Positions 1 to 45,360 are shown, counted from the stretch's first letter. The stretch is 64,000 nt of DNA from Undaria pinnatifida (GCA_012845835.1 JABAKD010000005.1:5482155-5546154), one strand, 5' to 3'. The notes: a model not told the origin generated them from the sequence alone. Numbers and translations: made by a program.

Positions 1-132
1 AAAAAAATGGAAATTATCGCCCCAAAACTCGATGAAGACCCTCAGGACACTACGAACGACCCAAAGACGAAGACGCAAAACTCATAACTAAAAAAAAGTG
101 AGAACTATAGAAGAGCGGTGGTGGCTTGGAAG

Positions 133-2169
133 TCAACTGGCCACGGCCGCGCCTCGAGATTCGTCTACGTTACGTTGGATTCCCCGAGGAAACGCACTGG
201 CGATGTGAACTTGCAAGCACCAAGAGCCTCGTACGGCTCCCGTTGAAGTCGTGTAGCGCGCCGGGGAAAGAGGGAGTTTAATCGGTCTCGGGTCGTCCAG
301 AAAGCGGACCAGGTATACCTTGTCCTCGGTAGTGCTCGCGCTGATTTTTCCTAGCCACCATAAACCATCTTCTCCCTTGTACCAAAAGTGGGCTTCCTTA
401 GGGAGTACTGTGTCGTGGTAGCGACGGAGCCAATCGGTGCGGGGAACACAGGCGTAGCCCGGCGCTAGGAAACGTTCCCCGTTGTTGCGGGAGAGCTCAC
501 GCTGTGCCGCTCCGATCCGCATTCGGCGGTAAAGGCGGTTGGTTTGGCGGTGCTGGTCCGGGGTTCCGGCCCAATAACGCAAGATGTGGGAGCGGGAAAG
601 GTGAAGGTCCATTTCCCGCTCCCAGGACGGTTCGGAGAGTCCCGCCCAATGCGTCTTGTATAGCACCGCGATGACGCCACCTCGCCCCCGTACCGACTGA
701 TGACCAGTGATCTGCTCCACCTCCAGCCGTTGGAGGGGAGTCGAAACGTCGTCTTGAGTGACGTGGTACGGCGGGGACTTCTTGGAAAATTTGTTGAGCA
801 CATACTGTGTCAGCCCCGCCGGTAGGTATTTGGGCATGTCCCCGCTGTTGTGGGGGTTGGCACAGGGTTTGCAGCGCTCGATGGCCACACGCCGACGAGC
901 GTCCGAACCAGGCAGGTCGGAAGGGAGATCCAAATAAAGGAGGGTGCTCCCGAGCGGCGAGCCGTCTGGGGTCTCGGCGGCGGAGCAGGGACCGACGGCC
1001 AAGACCTTGTATGGGCCCGTCCAGTTAAGCGCGAGTTTGGCCTTGAGTACCTTGGCGTCGGTATTCGCCTTCACACCGTGGCGGATGGTAGAGGCAGAAT
1101 TGTATACTCATGCCCAACCGCCCACAGTGAAGTTAGGTGCTGGACGCAGCGCGTTGGCGAGGGCGGAGTTTCTGCGGTTAACGCGGGAAACGGTGAGGGC
1201 GTGGTGTGCGCGGACAATGTCGTTCGCGCGTTTTTGCCGGTCGGTGGCCAAATCGCAATAGGCCAGGTGGTCACGGACCAGACTCTGGTGTCCCACGACA
1301 CCTGTGCGGTCGAAAATCGTCAGGGGGAGCCGTGGGAGTCTGCCCATATAGACCTCGTTGGGCGCCAAACCCGTCGCCGCGCTGACAGAGTTGTTGTAAG
1401 CGAATTCTACGTGGGGCAGATGCAAGTCCCAGTCGTCTTGTCGCTCGTTGACGACCATAGCCAGCATTTGTGCCATAGTGTGATTCACCCGCTCAACGCC
1501 CCCGTTACAGTTTGGATGATATGAGCTTGTTGTAAGCTTGTGTACACCTAACAGCTGATATACAGCTTGTGAAAGCTTGGAGCAGAACTGTAGCCCGTTG
1601 TCCGAGAGTATGGTGCGCGGGCACCCCCACAAGGGGATGTATTGGTTCACCAGGATATTGGCTGTACCTTCCGCGGTGAACTCAGCGGCAGTGACGGGGA
1701 ACATGTCCGCCCGACGACTGAAGCGATCGGTGAACAGCAGGATGTAGGTGTTGACTCGTGGTGTGACCGGAAGGGGGCCGAAGTAGTCAACACTGACGGC
1801 GATACCTGGACCTTCCGGCAGAGGCATTGTTATGATGGGCCAGCGGACAGTCAGCCGTGGGGTTTTACGCGCTTGGCACTTCAAGCAGTGGCGAAGCCAC
1901 CACCGGGTACACACACTCATGCCAATCCACCAATAAAAACGCTCCAGCATGCGCAACGTGCGCGTGGTGCCAAGGTGGCAGGAGGCCGTCGAGTGGCAAG
2001 CTTGCATGATCCAAGGGCGCATGAGCAGGGGAACGTAGATGCGAACTGGCTCGTCGTTTAGCAAGCAAGCAGCTCGCCCCACAGAGTTCGGTTTGTCAGA
2101 GCTTGTTGGCGGGAGTGTCGGGTTACGGACGAGTAGGACGAAAAAAAAACTCTCGAATCGAACTTGCAA
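133..2169 (-). pseudogene. Ty3/gypsy integrase with chromodomain, interrupted by one in-frame stop
   Basis: Two collinear frames in the same phase (2169-1111 and 1107-133) are separated by a single TGA at 1110-1108. In order the product has an H2C2 zinc-binding module (first-frame residues H59, H65, C95, C98) and an integrase core with D128, D190 and E226. The last two are separated by exactly 35 residues, the DDx35E signature. After the stop come the GPY/F-like LNWTGPYKVL motif, a chromodomain (second-frame residues about 116-168, with THWAGLSEPSWE) and a basic tail. Residues about 218-260 look like a small Tudor/SH3-like barrel (FWYKGEDGLWWLGKI, VRFLDDP). The family joins retrotransposon cDNA to chromosomal DNA, and chromodomains steer it to modified histones. 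Neither frame begins with ATG, so this is the 3' part of a pol gene. Confidence 0.85.
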
Positions 2170-3400
2170 GGAGCACTCGCACAGCAGTGGAGGGTATCAG
2201 AGCTGCGGTGCTGTAACTGTGCACAGGGTCGAGCTATGTGGTGGATGGGCAGGAGCAAAGTAGGCGGCTTGGCTGCTGTACAGTGACTTCTGCAGCAGAG
2301 AATCCGGCGGTATATGGCAGGCATTGACAGCGAGCCCATTATGCTGCACTGTAGTTGGTACCTCTGCAAAAATGGCGGTGGTTGAAGCTACGCGACGCAC
2401 AGCAGTAGTGGAACGCTGTTGATCGAGAAAGATCGGAGAGGGGCCCGAGGTGCGTCAAATTCGTAGCAGTAATAATTTCGGCAGAAAGGGAGCAGCTGTT
2501 TGTTCGACGCACAAGACGGATCGACGTATGTACTGAAACCCATACGATAACGCGTGTACTGGAAAATTCGCCAAACGAAAAAGCTCAAACATTCCACGAG
2601 CACCGCCTGTTCTTTCCCAGGTAGGATCACAAGGAAGGAGCCCCGACATGAGCTCCTAGAGCACGGTGCCCGTAGTCCAAGGGGGTCCCGCAAAGGGCGG
2701 TCTGGCTCCGACAGCAAAGGTGTATGCTGGTCGATGGGCTCTCTCAGCAAGCGAAGTCCCCGTCGAAGGTCATTCGAAGGGTTGATTCCAGTATACGTGT
2801 CCGTGGCGTGTCGTGCATATGCCTCAGAGCCCCAAAGCGCAAAAAAAAGTACAAGTCGATGGCCGATCTTGGGGCTTGTGCTGGCAACTCGCGGAGATGT
2901 GCTGTGCAACATGCTGGCAGAGCGCGGAGCAAACAAGTCTGATGGGTGGGGCTCGGGCAGTTCCACTGCGGAGTGGTCTATGACCAGCTGGCGGTGAACT
3001 GATGCAACCAAAGGCCGGGACGAGGAGTGTGCTCCGAAGAGCAGTGTCGTCCGCACGTACTCGGAAGGTGTCCTCTGTGTGGTGCGTGCCCAGCAACTAA
3101 CAGGAGGGACCAAAATTCGAGACGAGGAGTGTGCTCCGCAGAGCAGTGTCGTCCGCACTTACTTGGAAGGTGTCGTCCGTGTGGTACGTGCCCGGCGACC
3201 AACAGGAGGGGCCCCTGCCATCTCACTGCTGTTGTGGTCGCCGTTGTAGGAGGAAGGGCGCTCCCTCCATTGAGAAGCCACCCGAGAAGAAACAGGGGTT
3301 GTGGGCTCGATGGAAAGCAAAAGCAAAATCGCTACAAAAACAAATCGGAGAGATTGGAAGAACGCTGCCACAATAGCATATCAAGGCCGTCGACGCCACA
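2170..3400 (-). other. Untranslated or deleted interior of the LTR element
   Basis: This lies between the primer-binding site and the integrase. It contains a tandem duplication of about 95 bp (3022-3112 and 3118-3210) with the shared core GACGAGGAGTGTGCTCCG. A 256-codon open frame on the minus strand (2388-3158) crosses the duplication but has no recognisable domain. I treat it as leader sequence or debris, not a gene. Confidence 0.4.
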
Positions 3401-3669
3401 TGTTGAATTAAAGGTGGGGGACACAGAGTGCCCCCTGCAGGTCTGCCAATTGAGCAGGTCCTCGGAGAGTACTTACTTTCGTTCCTTCGTAGAGATGTAG
3501 CTTTATTCGTTTCCACCAGAGCCCGGGATAGCTTCTGAGATCGGAGGCACGTGCCTCCGATCTACTTCCTAACTCTCCCGAATATAAAACGCCAACCTTA
3601 TCATACGAAACCCATCCAAATGATCTCAAATTCGGATACCTACAGGCCTTTCGAGGCCGTATCTTAACA
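3401..3669 (-). repeat. LTR of the retrotransposon, 269 bp
   Basis: On the minus strand it begins TGTTAAGATACGG and ends TTAATTCAACA. It contains AATAAAG as a likely polyadenylation signal (near 3512) and a perfect 24-bp palindrome (3539-3562). TGTGGCGTCGACGGCC follows directly, with the TGG expected of a tRNA primer-binding site. A diverged relative lies at 39392-39665. Confidence 0.7.
3539..3562 (-). other. Perfect 12+12 bp palindrome in the LTR, likely RNA hairpin
   Basis: The half-site is GATCGGAGGCAC. The related LTR at 39520-39544 keeps the stem but swaps two base pairs (T-A to A-T and G-C to C-G). This argues that the fold is conserved, not the letters. Confidence 0.6.
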
Positions 3670-4093
3670 TTGGCTAAAACGTGCTACCATATCTGTCGTA
3701 TTACTAGAACACGTCTTTGCCGACTTGAGTCGAGCGAGCGGCACACATATTTGCCGACTTGAATTGGGCGAGCGGAGCGACCTCCCGGCCGAAGGGGGCC
3801 CGGCCAAAAACGAGGAAAAAATAATGCATGACGCATTAAACGCCCCTCCTGCAACAAGCGATGAGGAATGAGAGGGTATTGTTAGTCCGTTTGACCACTT
3901 GCAAAAGATTTTACCCAGACTATCAATAGAAGCCTTATAACATTCTTCCCCTCTGAAACGGCGAGATAGCAAGTCGGCCGGATATACGGGCGGACCTGTC
4001 TATATCCAAGCGGTTTCATTCCCTGGGTATACCGGAGAGAGCATTGTTCAAGTTCGACACGGGATGAATCGTGAACGTTTATTATTCGTGGAT

Positions 4094-5458
4094 GAGCAAT
4101 GGCCGAAATCGGGTACACCCGATCGACCGATAGCCGTTATCGTGTACCCCTTGAACACACAGTCCCACAACGACTCAGGACGAAATCTCATTGGTCGAAA
4201 CCACACCGCACCTGAACGCAGCCGCATGTCCATCGGGTGCACCCGATTATGGCTGAACAAGTCCTCGAAATGTACCCGACTCGCATACAAGCCACTCGAT
4301 TATGGCCGGACTACTCGACCACCAGCCCACACGCACACACGCACGCGCCGCGGGCGCGAACTCGCGCCACGTCACGAGGCGGGGCATTGTTTGTTCTTTC
4401 ATCTCGGAGCTCTTTTTCCGGAGCTCTTTTTGTGAACCATGAAGTCGCAGTTAGCACCCCTACACACAAAGCACATAGGCGCATCTATGCAGACGCTTAG
4501 ACATAGATCACAGACTACCTGGGCACGGACACGGCACGAGAAGGGCTAATGATTCAGCTCCTCCTTTCCAAATGGCACAGGGAGATATGTTCGTGGCGTG
4601 GTGGGCCCGAGAAATGTATTGCCGCCACCTATCACATCACAACACCAACCAACGACAGCCGAGTACACACAAAATTGGCAACACAACTCAACATGTGCAC
4701 GAATATACATGAGAACTCCACACAGAACATGAAGCACTGCTGTGTACAGGACTGCTGGATTTTGGCCATTCATTGCAAAACAAATTCCCATGTAAGAGAG
4801 GTACAATCACGACCCACAGAGCTTTTCCTGGAAACGGCGTCCCTGCAGGGCACCTCTTAGCGAGACCTAGGAAATCATTTGATTCAAATCATTTGATCAA
4901 ATCATTTCTCGGGGTGTGATGTGACAGGTGGCGGCAATACATTCCTCGGGCCCACCACGCCACGAACATATCTCCCTGTGCCATTTGGAAAGGAGGATCT
5001 GAATCATTAGCCCTTCTCGTGCCGTGTCCGTGCCCAGGTAGTCTGTGATCTATGTCCAAACCGTCTGCATAGGTGCGCCTACGTGCCTTGTGTGTAGGGG
5101 TGCTAACTGCGGCTTCCATAAAAAAGAGCTCCGGAAAAAGAGCTCCGAGATGAAAGAACAAACAATGCCCCGCCTCGCGACGTGGCGCGAGTTCGCGCCC
5201 GCGGCGCGTGCGTGTGTGCGTGTGGGCTGGTGGTCGAGTAGTCCGGCCATAATCGGTTGGCTTGTATGCGAGTCGGGTACATTTCGTGGACTTGTTCAGC
5301 CATAATCGGGCGCACCCGATGGACATGCGGCTGCGTTCGGGTGCGGTGTGGTTTCGACCAATGAGGTGTCGTCCTGAGTTGTTGTGGGACTGTGCGTTCA
5401 AGGGGTACGCGATAACGGCTATCGGTCGATCGGGTGTACCCGATTTCGGCCGTTGCTC
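4094..5458. mobile_element. Fold-back DNA transposon with about 545-bp inverted arms, Mutator-like
   Basis: The arms 4094-4640 and 4916-5458 are near-perfect inverted copies starting GAGCAAYGGCCGAAATCGGG, with a loop of about 270 bp. The flanks TTCGTGGAT (4085-4093) and TTCATGGAT (5459-5467) look like a 9-bp target duplication with one mismatch. Long terminal inverted repeats with 9-bp duplications are typical of Mutator-like elements, but no transposase is present, so the element is non-autonomous. The open frames in the two arms (4064-4435 plus, 4889-5485 minus) are mirror images of each other. Confidence 0.75.
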
Positions 5459-5467
5459 TTCATGGAT

Positions 5468-5486
5468 GGTGGGATTCGAACCCACG
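5468..5486 (-). other. tRNA-like T-arm with consensus Pol III B-box inside the TRIM
   Basis: The minus strand reads GTGGGTTCGAATCCCAC, a perfect 5-bp T-stem with TTCGAAT loop. It contains the B-box GGTTCGAATCC. About 40 bases upstream, TGGCGTCGTCGG fits an A-box/D-arm. No matching acceptor stem is visible, so this is not an intact tRNA gene. Confidence 0.65.
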
Positions 5487-5619
5487 ACTCAAAAACCCAT
5501 GGGCCTGCCGACGACGCCATTTTTTAAGTAAGTAGAGGGTATTAGTCCGTTTGACCGCTTGCAAAAGGTTAACCAATAGCCTAGACTACTACCCAAACTA
5601 AGCCTTATAACACCAGTAT

Positions 5620-5749
5620 GAAAACCCAACGAGTCGGAGAGTCGGAACCTCAGGGAAACCACGAGTTATTTGTCTGACTGCTACGTACTGTAGAAACGTA
5701 GTTTGTGACTTAAGTCGTGCCCACCCGTGCTTTTCCGAACCCCCCCCCC
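5620..5749. other. Unassigned spacer
   Basis: No coding or repeat signal was recognised apart from a C run near 5740. Confidence 0.3.
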
Positions 5750-6237
5750 CCCTCTCTCCTCACCGGTTGTACGATTTACAGGATATATCTGATAAACTGA
5801 TGCGTTCCTCCCACAACCGTCAGATTTGTCCCCTTTACGGGTTTATATCTGCTGCACAGATTGAGTTGTCCCCTCCTCTACTACCCCCTCCCACGGCCCC
5901 CACGCCTTAAAAAATGTCCGCCCTCCCCTCACCGGTTGTACCACTTACAGGGTATACTTGATAAACTGATGCAATTTTCCTTCCACAGCTGTCAGATTAT
6001 TGTCCCTCTCAGAAACGGGTTTAATAGTTTCCGCGCACAGATTGATTAACATCAATCACCCTGTTGACCCTGGGACAAGCTACATTGTAGCTCCAAGGGG
6101 AGTCGCCGACCTACATCCTTAACGAGGACAGACACCCAGTAATACGCGCGATCGAAGTATCACACACAGCTTGCAAAGATGAGTTTTGACGGAATCTTCG
6201 GCGATCTCATAGCTGGAGTGAATTTTTATTTTTATTA
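5750..6237 (-). repeat. Copy of the palindromic repeat family, minus orientation, partly duplicated
   Basis: It carries the family landmarks in reverse order: the CTGTCAGATT block, AGAAACGGGTTT, GGGGAGTCGCCGACCTA, CGCGCGATCG, and AGCTTGCAAAGATGAGTTT, ending near GCTGGAGTG. The first part (CCGGTTGTACGATTTACAGG) occurs twice, at 5762 and 5932. Confidence 0.7.
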
Positions 6238-7065
6238 GTCTATATATACATGGCTTTGAGATGGCCTACTGCAAGTCGCCGACTAGGGCGGGGGTTGCAT
6301 AGTACCCCGAACAAAAAATATAGTTAGTGCTATGTATGAGGCGTATATCGCCAACACGAGCGGTGGCCGACTGTTATAAGGCTTTTAGTTTAACACGACG
6401 CCGTCATCGCCAATTTTCGGCGTCAATTTTCCCTGTACTATAATCAAGTCTCAAAGGGGATAATAGCTATAGATTCTACGTGGCTCTCAGATCACGGTTT
6501 CCCTCGACCTTCCTTTGTCGCTTCTGCCGCGGCTCGGGAGTTTCTTGTGGTGTCTTTAGAGCTGGATTTAGGTATGTGTTTTGCCTCCCAACCACATTCT
6601 CAAATAAAAAGATGTGGACCTAAAAAGTTAATGTTTAGCGGATATACAGCACAGCAGTACCCCTGGTAGGTTTTCATCCGACCTGGTGCTGGTGCTTGGA
6701 CCCAAACTGCAGCTATAGTCTATGTTGTACAATACACGTCTAATAAGAAACAAGTTATTATCAATACCAGGCCGGTACACTATAGAACCGTTGTACTAAA
6801 GTTACAAGTGTAAACAATAAATAAAGTGCGCACACCATTTCCCCGAGAAGAGGAAATCCAGCCTGAGCCAGTAATGTAGTGTAATCTCCTGTTTCTTGTT
6901 GGGAGCGGGCTTCCTTAAATGAGAATTTCTGCCCTGGCCAGTAATCCTGTTGTCCGTGGTATTTTTCTGTGTGTGTGCTGTACTGTATGTAGTAGTCTAC
7001 GCATCCACACGGTCGTTAACTCACTCTGCCAGCGCTCTGCCTCCCGCTCAAGCCGTGGATACCCC
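6238..7065. other. Region upstream of gene A, no gene recognised
   Basis: AT-rich sequence without coding signal. An ATG at 6919 lies in frame with the proposed first exon of gene A, preceded directly by an in-frame TAA. The promoter is not identifiable by eye. Confidence 0.35.
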
Positions 7066-41015
<33,950 letters not shown>

Positions 41016-41529
41016 AAATGTTTTCGAGGGATCCGGGCATCGACCAAGAGGAAGAGGGGCCTGTCGCAGATCCAAAACCCTATGGGACCTGTGTCCATTA
41101 CTGAGCAGAAACAATTTTTCAACAGGAGGAGCCAACAAGATTAGTGTATTTAATTGTACTATATATAGTGTACTATACCCCCTTTTCCTTTCCGGGGCAC
41201 CAAAAACAAGTGATACCGTGATGGCATATTGCAGCGAAAAAATGAAGAAGCACAACTACTCGGTCAAAAGGCTTCGGCCCAAATTCCGCGCGTCGCGCGT
41301 CCCCACAGACTTGTCTTTAGTTTATTAATTGCAAACGTATTGGGTAGCTTTTGCTGCTGTTGATCCCCAGCCGCTATAAACAAAAATTACCCTGCGAGGG
41401 GTCCCCTCATATCCCCACGATCCCTACGATACAATGTACGACCGGCGTACAGTGTACCTCTTTCAAGTTGGGTGGAAACGTTTCGTGCTGCCAAGTCTAT
41501 TGAAGGCGCCCTCGAAGGCTTGACTACGC

Positions 41530-41830
41530 TCTTATCAAATTGCGTGCGCATCGGGAGATTGCGGGCCCCAAGTGTCCGCCATCTTATTCAGCTGCCTGCA
41601 GATCTGGTCAGGAGGGAGGGGGGCTGGTGAGGGTCGGAGGAGCAAGGGAGAGCTTAATGAATATTTATACCAGAAAGATATATATATACTAGGGCCTAAA
41701 CAAAGAGGGGGCGTTCGTTCTGTCGAACCCAAAAAATTAACCGGGGACAATGCTACGAAAAGGGTATTGTGGCAGTTTTTGGTGTAAACGGTTCTGGCTG
41801 GTACAGGGCTATTGTTATGCCACTGGTTAT
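41530..41830 (-). pseudogene. Inverted dead copy of exon 8 with about 220 bp of its upstream intron
   Basis: On the minus strand it matches 23240-23560: CCGTTTACACCAAAAAC, the CTCC tract, CTCCTGACCAG, then an exon copy at 41603-41530. It has an extra base (GGGGCCCGCAA), as in the copy at 21982, so the frame is lost. Confidence 0.7.
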
Positions 41831-42698
41831 GCCACTGGTGTTACGAGCCGAGGAAGCGCCCTTCGACATGTTAGAATACAATCGGTGTCATACGTTAACT
41901 TTAGTTGGAAGTCTACTGTAGTGTAGGGCGCGGGATCGTTCAACGGGTTGCATTTTATTCAGGTTTTCCCAAGCGTCAGGATGGCGTTCGATCGCGTTTC
42001 TCAAGTGAGAGGAGCCATATTAAACTTTGGTGTCTGCACCTCGCTGCAGTAGCTCGCGTCCCAAGTCATACGCAGACGTACGATGCACTGTCTCGAGGGT
42101 GCCTGCTAGCGGGGGGGAGCTTGCGTGCGCGTTACGGACGACAAACAACAGACACACGTATTTGAGACACAACCGGGACTGTTTAGCCGAGCGCGATCGT
42201 GCGTTCGCCGCAAACGAGGACCATAAGACACTAAGTTGATACACGGTCTACAGGGGGCAAGAACGGGAGTATGGTGCGGTGTACCAGGTAAATAATGTGC
42301 ACGCGTTTCATCGAGGTGGTTTAAATATTGTGCTATCAGATGAGAGAGAAAGAAAAAAAATAGGGAATGGACGGAGGAGGTAAAAAGTAGGGGGGGAAGT
42401 ACCACAAGTCATTGTCCCGGCCGGGGGGGGGGGGGTCAGAGTTTTTGAGCGTGTGCTATGTTTTCGTGCAGTTAGTCATATGAACGGTCACATGAAGGGT
42501 GTCTTTGGGGGGAAATGTTTTGAGAGTTACACAAGGCGTTATGCCAACAGGGGTGGCGGGAGAATTCATACAACGTGCATTGTTTTCGCGCATTACTGTA
42601 CATTAAATGGACTCCAAAAGGCATATATATATTCGAGGTCAGTGTTTTCGGTCATCGCCTTTTTGTCTTGATGATATATATCATGCCTTTGTCGTCAG

Positions 42699-42775
42699 CG
42701 AAGATCATTCATCTGGGCAAAATGCTGCCGCACAGGAGCTGCAGGCCTTAGCATCACGTACTATGGGGTCACCTG
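42699..42775 (+). CDS. Orphan candidate exon
   Basis: Acceptor TTTGTCGTCAG, 25 codons (SEDHSSGQNAAAQELQALA...), donor G/GTAAAC. No partner exon with matching phase was found. Confidence 0.25.
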
Positions 42776-43015
42776 GTAAACTACTACTTTTACATTGGTT
42801 CGTGCAACGAAACCTGACAACGTGAAAGTTTCGGGTCTCGAAGTTTGGGATTTGACGTTGATCTTGTATTACGCTTGGCCCGCTGTCGTTAGATAGGACC
42901 GATCACAGGCAACATAAATATAATAAACTTCATTCGGAAAGCATCAACCCCGCGGGGGGGGAGGGGGCTCCTATCTGGGGCTCTAACGGTTTAGCCCACA
43001 GCAGAAGTCACAGCA

Positions 43016-43380
43016 GATGCGTGATACGATAGAGATAGCACTTGTTGGCTGACGCACTCTCTCAATGACGGGGAATCCTAAAAAAAAACCGTCGGCGTTT
43101 CAGTTCTTTTGTCGCAAAATGTTTTCTCTTTTAAATTTTTTGTATACATCGGCCATGAGTTTATTCACCGAGTCGCGAGCACTTTCAGCTTTGCTCGAAA
43201 ACGGTTTTTTAGGGTGAGGTATTACTAGAGCTCCTTAACCCTTTAAGAGCCCCCTAAACCCCTCCCTATACTGACTCCAAGTAAATTCGTCGCCAAAAAC
43301 GGGTTTCCAGTTGGAAAGACGTTAAGGGAGGAGCCTCGGAAAAAAAAAGGGTGCGCACAATACCGTGGAGCATGTGCCCG
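43016..43380 (+). mobile_element. MITE-2 copy
   Basis: Begins TGCGTGATACGATAGAGATA and ends ACAATACCGTGGAGCATGTG. Confidence 0.55.
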
Positions 43381-43761
43381 CAGTGCTACGATCGGAGTTG
43401 CGTTTTTAGTTGCCAAATTATTTATGTAAGGCGTGACTTCTTGACTGGAGCAGCTTCCCTGAGATCGCGGGAATGGCAAACTCCACTGTAGTTTGAATCA
43501 TTGCAGTAATGTGGAAAAGGGCATCGACCTCGGGCCATCGTCCTTTTTCGTTCGTCGAGTGTACTTTACATGTTTCTGAAACGTCACATTTGCGGTGGGT
43601 TTAAAGAGCTCCTCGAGTCAATAGTCTAGTGACCCTAGGAAAGGTAGGGGCATCCTTCGTTACCGCGCCGGTGAGCCGTCCTCGACACTACAAAACCACA
43701 GCAACAGTAGCAGAGCCACATGATATTGATTGCAGCTCCGGTGCAAGGTGCAGTTCGAACC

Positions 43762-44037
43762 GTGCTACGATAGAGGTAGCGTTCTGGGGCAAATCGCTTT
43801 GTCCCTCTGCACGACGGGGCTCCTTGACCCCTAACTCGTGGGAATATCGTTCGTGTATTTCGCGACCGGAACGGAATGTATGCCCACAGTTTGGCCCACG
43901 GGATGGTTTGTACACCTGTTCATTTTTCTCACAACATAGGTTTTAGGGTTCGGTGTGCAGAGCTCCTCACAGGTGAGGAGTGTCCCAGAAAAAAATCGCT
44001 GGACACCTCTCTCTCTCTCTACCGTAGTGTGTGTCTT
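43762..44037 (+). mobile_element. MITE-2 copy next to a candidate exon
   Basis: Begins GTGCTACGATAGAGGTAGCG and ends CTCTCTCTACCGTAGTG. Confidence 0.65.
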
Positions 44038-44049
44038 GTCCGTCATTAG

Positions 44050-44185
44050 CTTTGGGTGGCGGAATTTGTACATCTGCATTAAGCGCAATAAACTCAAGAT
44101 ATTATTCAGGGGCAAGAAGGAGATTAACCTGGCCCCGAAGGCAAAGGCGTCCCTGACCACCGAAGAACGAGTGGCGGACACATAG
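44050..44185 (+). CDS. Orphan candidate terminal exon
   Basis: Acceptor GTCCGTCATTAG, one base then 44 codons and TAG. The basic segment WRNLYICIKRNKLKILFRGK is followed by TTEERVADT. The end resembles EEKKVADV of gene A exon 16, which may be chance or an alternative 3' end. Confidence 0.3.
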
Positions 44186-45360
44186 TCCAGGGTGACGGTG
44201 TTTGTGTGTGTCTGCATTAAGCACAATAGTGCCATCATCACGGTCCGTTGCACAGGCTGAATGTCCATTATTCACATTGATAAGGTTATACTACTACCGT
44301 TGTATTGACTATCTATATCGCCTTTAACAGTGGTGACACATCGCAACATACATACTAAAAACAGACGGCCGCTGTATCACGCAGCTTGCATAAACGAGTA
44401 TAAACGAGGTTGGTTGCAATGCTGACACGGACACAGTACAATCGTATGGCTGGAGATACCAGAGCCCAGGCCTACAACACACGTTATCGCAACTTGATTG
44501 GCTAAAGATTGCGCTTGTCATTGAGCGGAGGACTGGCCATCAGACTCAGGGTTGGTGTTGCTAAGTCGTTGCCTTGAACCTGTGGACCGATAGTGAACAT
44601 CATTGTTTTGCCAGCGTTTCGTATGAACCATTTTTTGAACAGTTACCATTCTAGTTGCCTTGCGGTCGTAGCTTCTATCGCAAGAGGGGGCGAGGCTTGC
44701 ACGCGGCGTTCATCTATGAAGTTGTGGAGGATACGAGATGATGCTCGAGTCGTGCTGTAGTGCGTTTCATTTATTGGGGCTATATGATGCAGTTCAGGGC
44801 AGGACAACTGATGTTGTACATACTACCTGGTACATGGTACCTGGCAAGAAAACAAGAATGAAAGTAAGGTTTGTGGTGGAGGTTTACAATAAATATATTG
44901 TCGTTCCAGTATAGGTAGCGATTGCCCGCTGGGGTGCTGTCACCTGGTAGCTATGACCGATATAGGGGCTCTGTCGCCTGCAGCATCTCGGGTGCGTATG
45001 GCACCATGTTACGGACCGGGGATTAAGAAGAGAGGGTGTGCAAGCCGCACGTACCCGCGAGCACCTCCCTCTTCCTCTTCGTTAAGTCCTGCCCCCCAAA
45101 CTTCCCCCCTTATTTCCTCTATTCTCCCCTCCGTAGTCCCCCCGCGGCCTGGTCGATGAAAATCCACACATGGCCCGTCCCGGCATTGTAGGGATGCGAG
45201 GGTCTATACCACTATACCATATGGTCATACGACTACGGCCATGCATGAATATTAAGTACGCCCCCCTCCCCCCCCTTGTTCCTCCCTCCCCCCCGTTCCC
45301 TCCCTCCCCCTCTCCCTCCCTTCAGACGCGAGCCACGACGGGAGCAGCACCTAATTAGTC

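Larger units (their letters stand above)
1..3669 (-). mobile_element. Decayed Ty3/gypsy-type LTR retrotransposon, internally deleted
   Basis: Read on the minus strand, the element starts with an LTR at 3669-3401 (TG...CA ends). A TGG-initiated primer-binding site follows at about 3398-3385, then a leader with a tandem duplication. The integrase-chromodomain reading frame runs from about 2169 to 133. Only about 1.2 kb separates the primer-binding site from the integrase, so gag, protease, reverse transcriptase and RNase H are missing. The 3' LTR is not seen and must lie beyond base 1 if it exists. That the LTR and the integrase belong to one element is inferred from order, strand and spacing; two overlapping fragments are possible. 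Confidence 0.65.
3862..5612 (-). mobile_element. TRIM-type miniature LTR retrotransposon, split by a DNA transposon
   Basis: On the minus strand the 5' LTR is 5612-5522, beginning TGTTATAAGGC. Then come TGGCGTCGTCGGC as primer-binding site, a tRNA-like T-arm (about 5486-5468), and interior sequence. A purine tract (GAGGGGAAGAA) sits directly before the 3' LTR (3942-3862). It matches the intact 382-bp element at 22568-22949 across both LTRs and the interior. The difference is a 1.37-kb insertion at 4094-5458. Confidence 0.75.

Noticed and set aside
2388-3158. 256-codon minus-strand frame
   Set aside because: Crosses a tandem duplication in the leader region of the LTR element and shows no retroviral or other domain.
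4064-5485. Two similar proteins encoded at 4064-4435 and 4889-5485
   Set aside because: They are the two arms of an inverted repeat read outward; no known domain.
5460-5530. A functional tRNA gene
   Set aside because: Only the T-arm and an A-box-like stretch fit; the acceptor stem does not pair and the region lies inside a retrotransposon.
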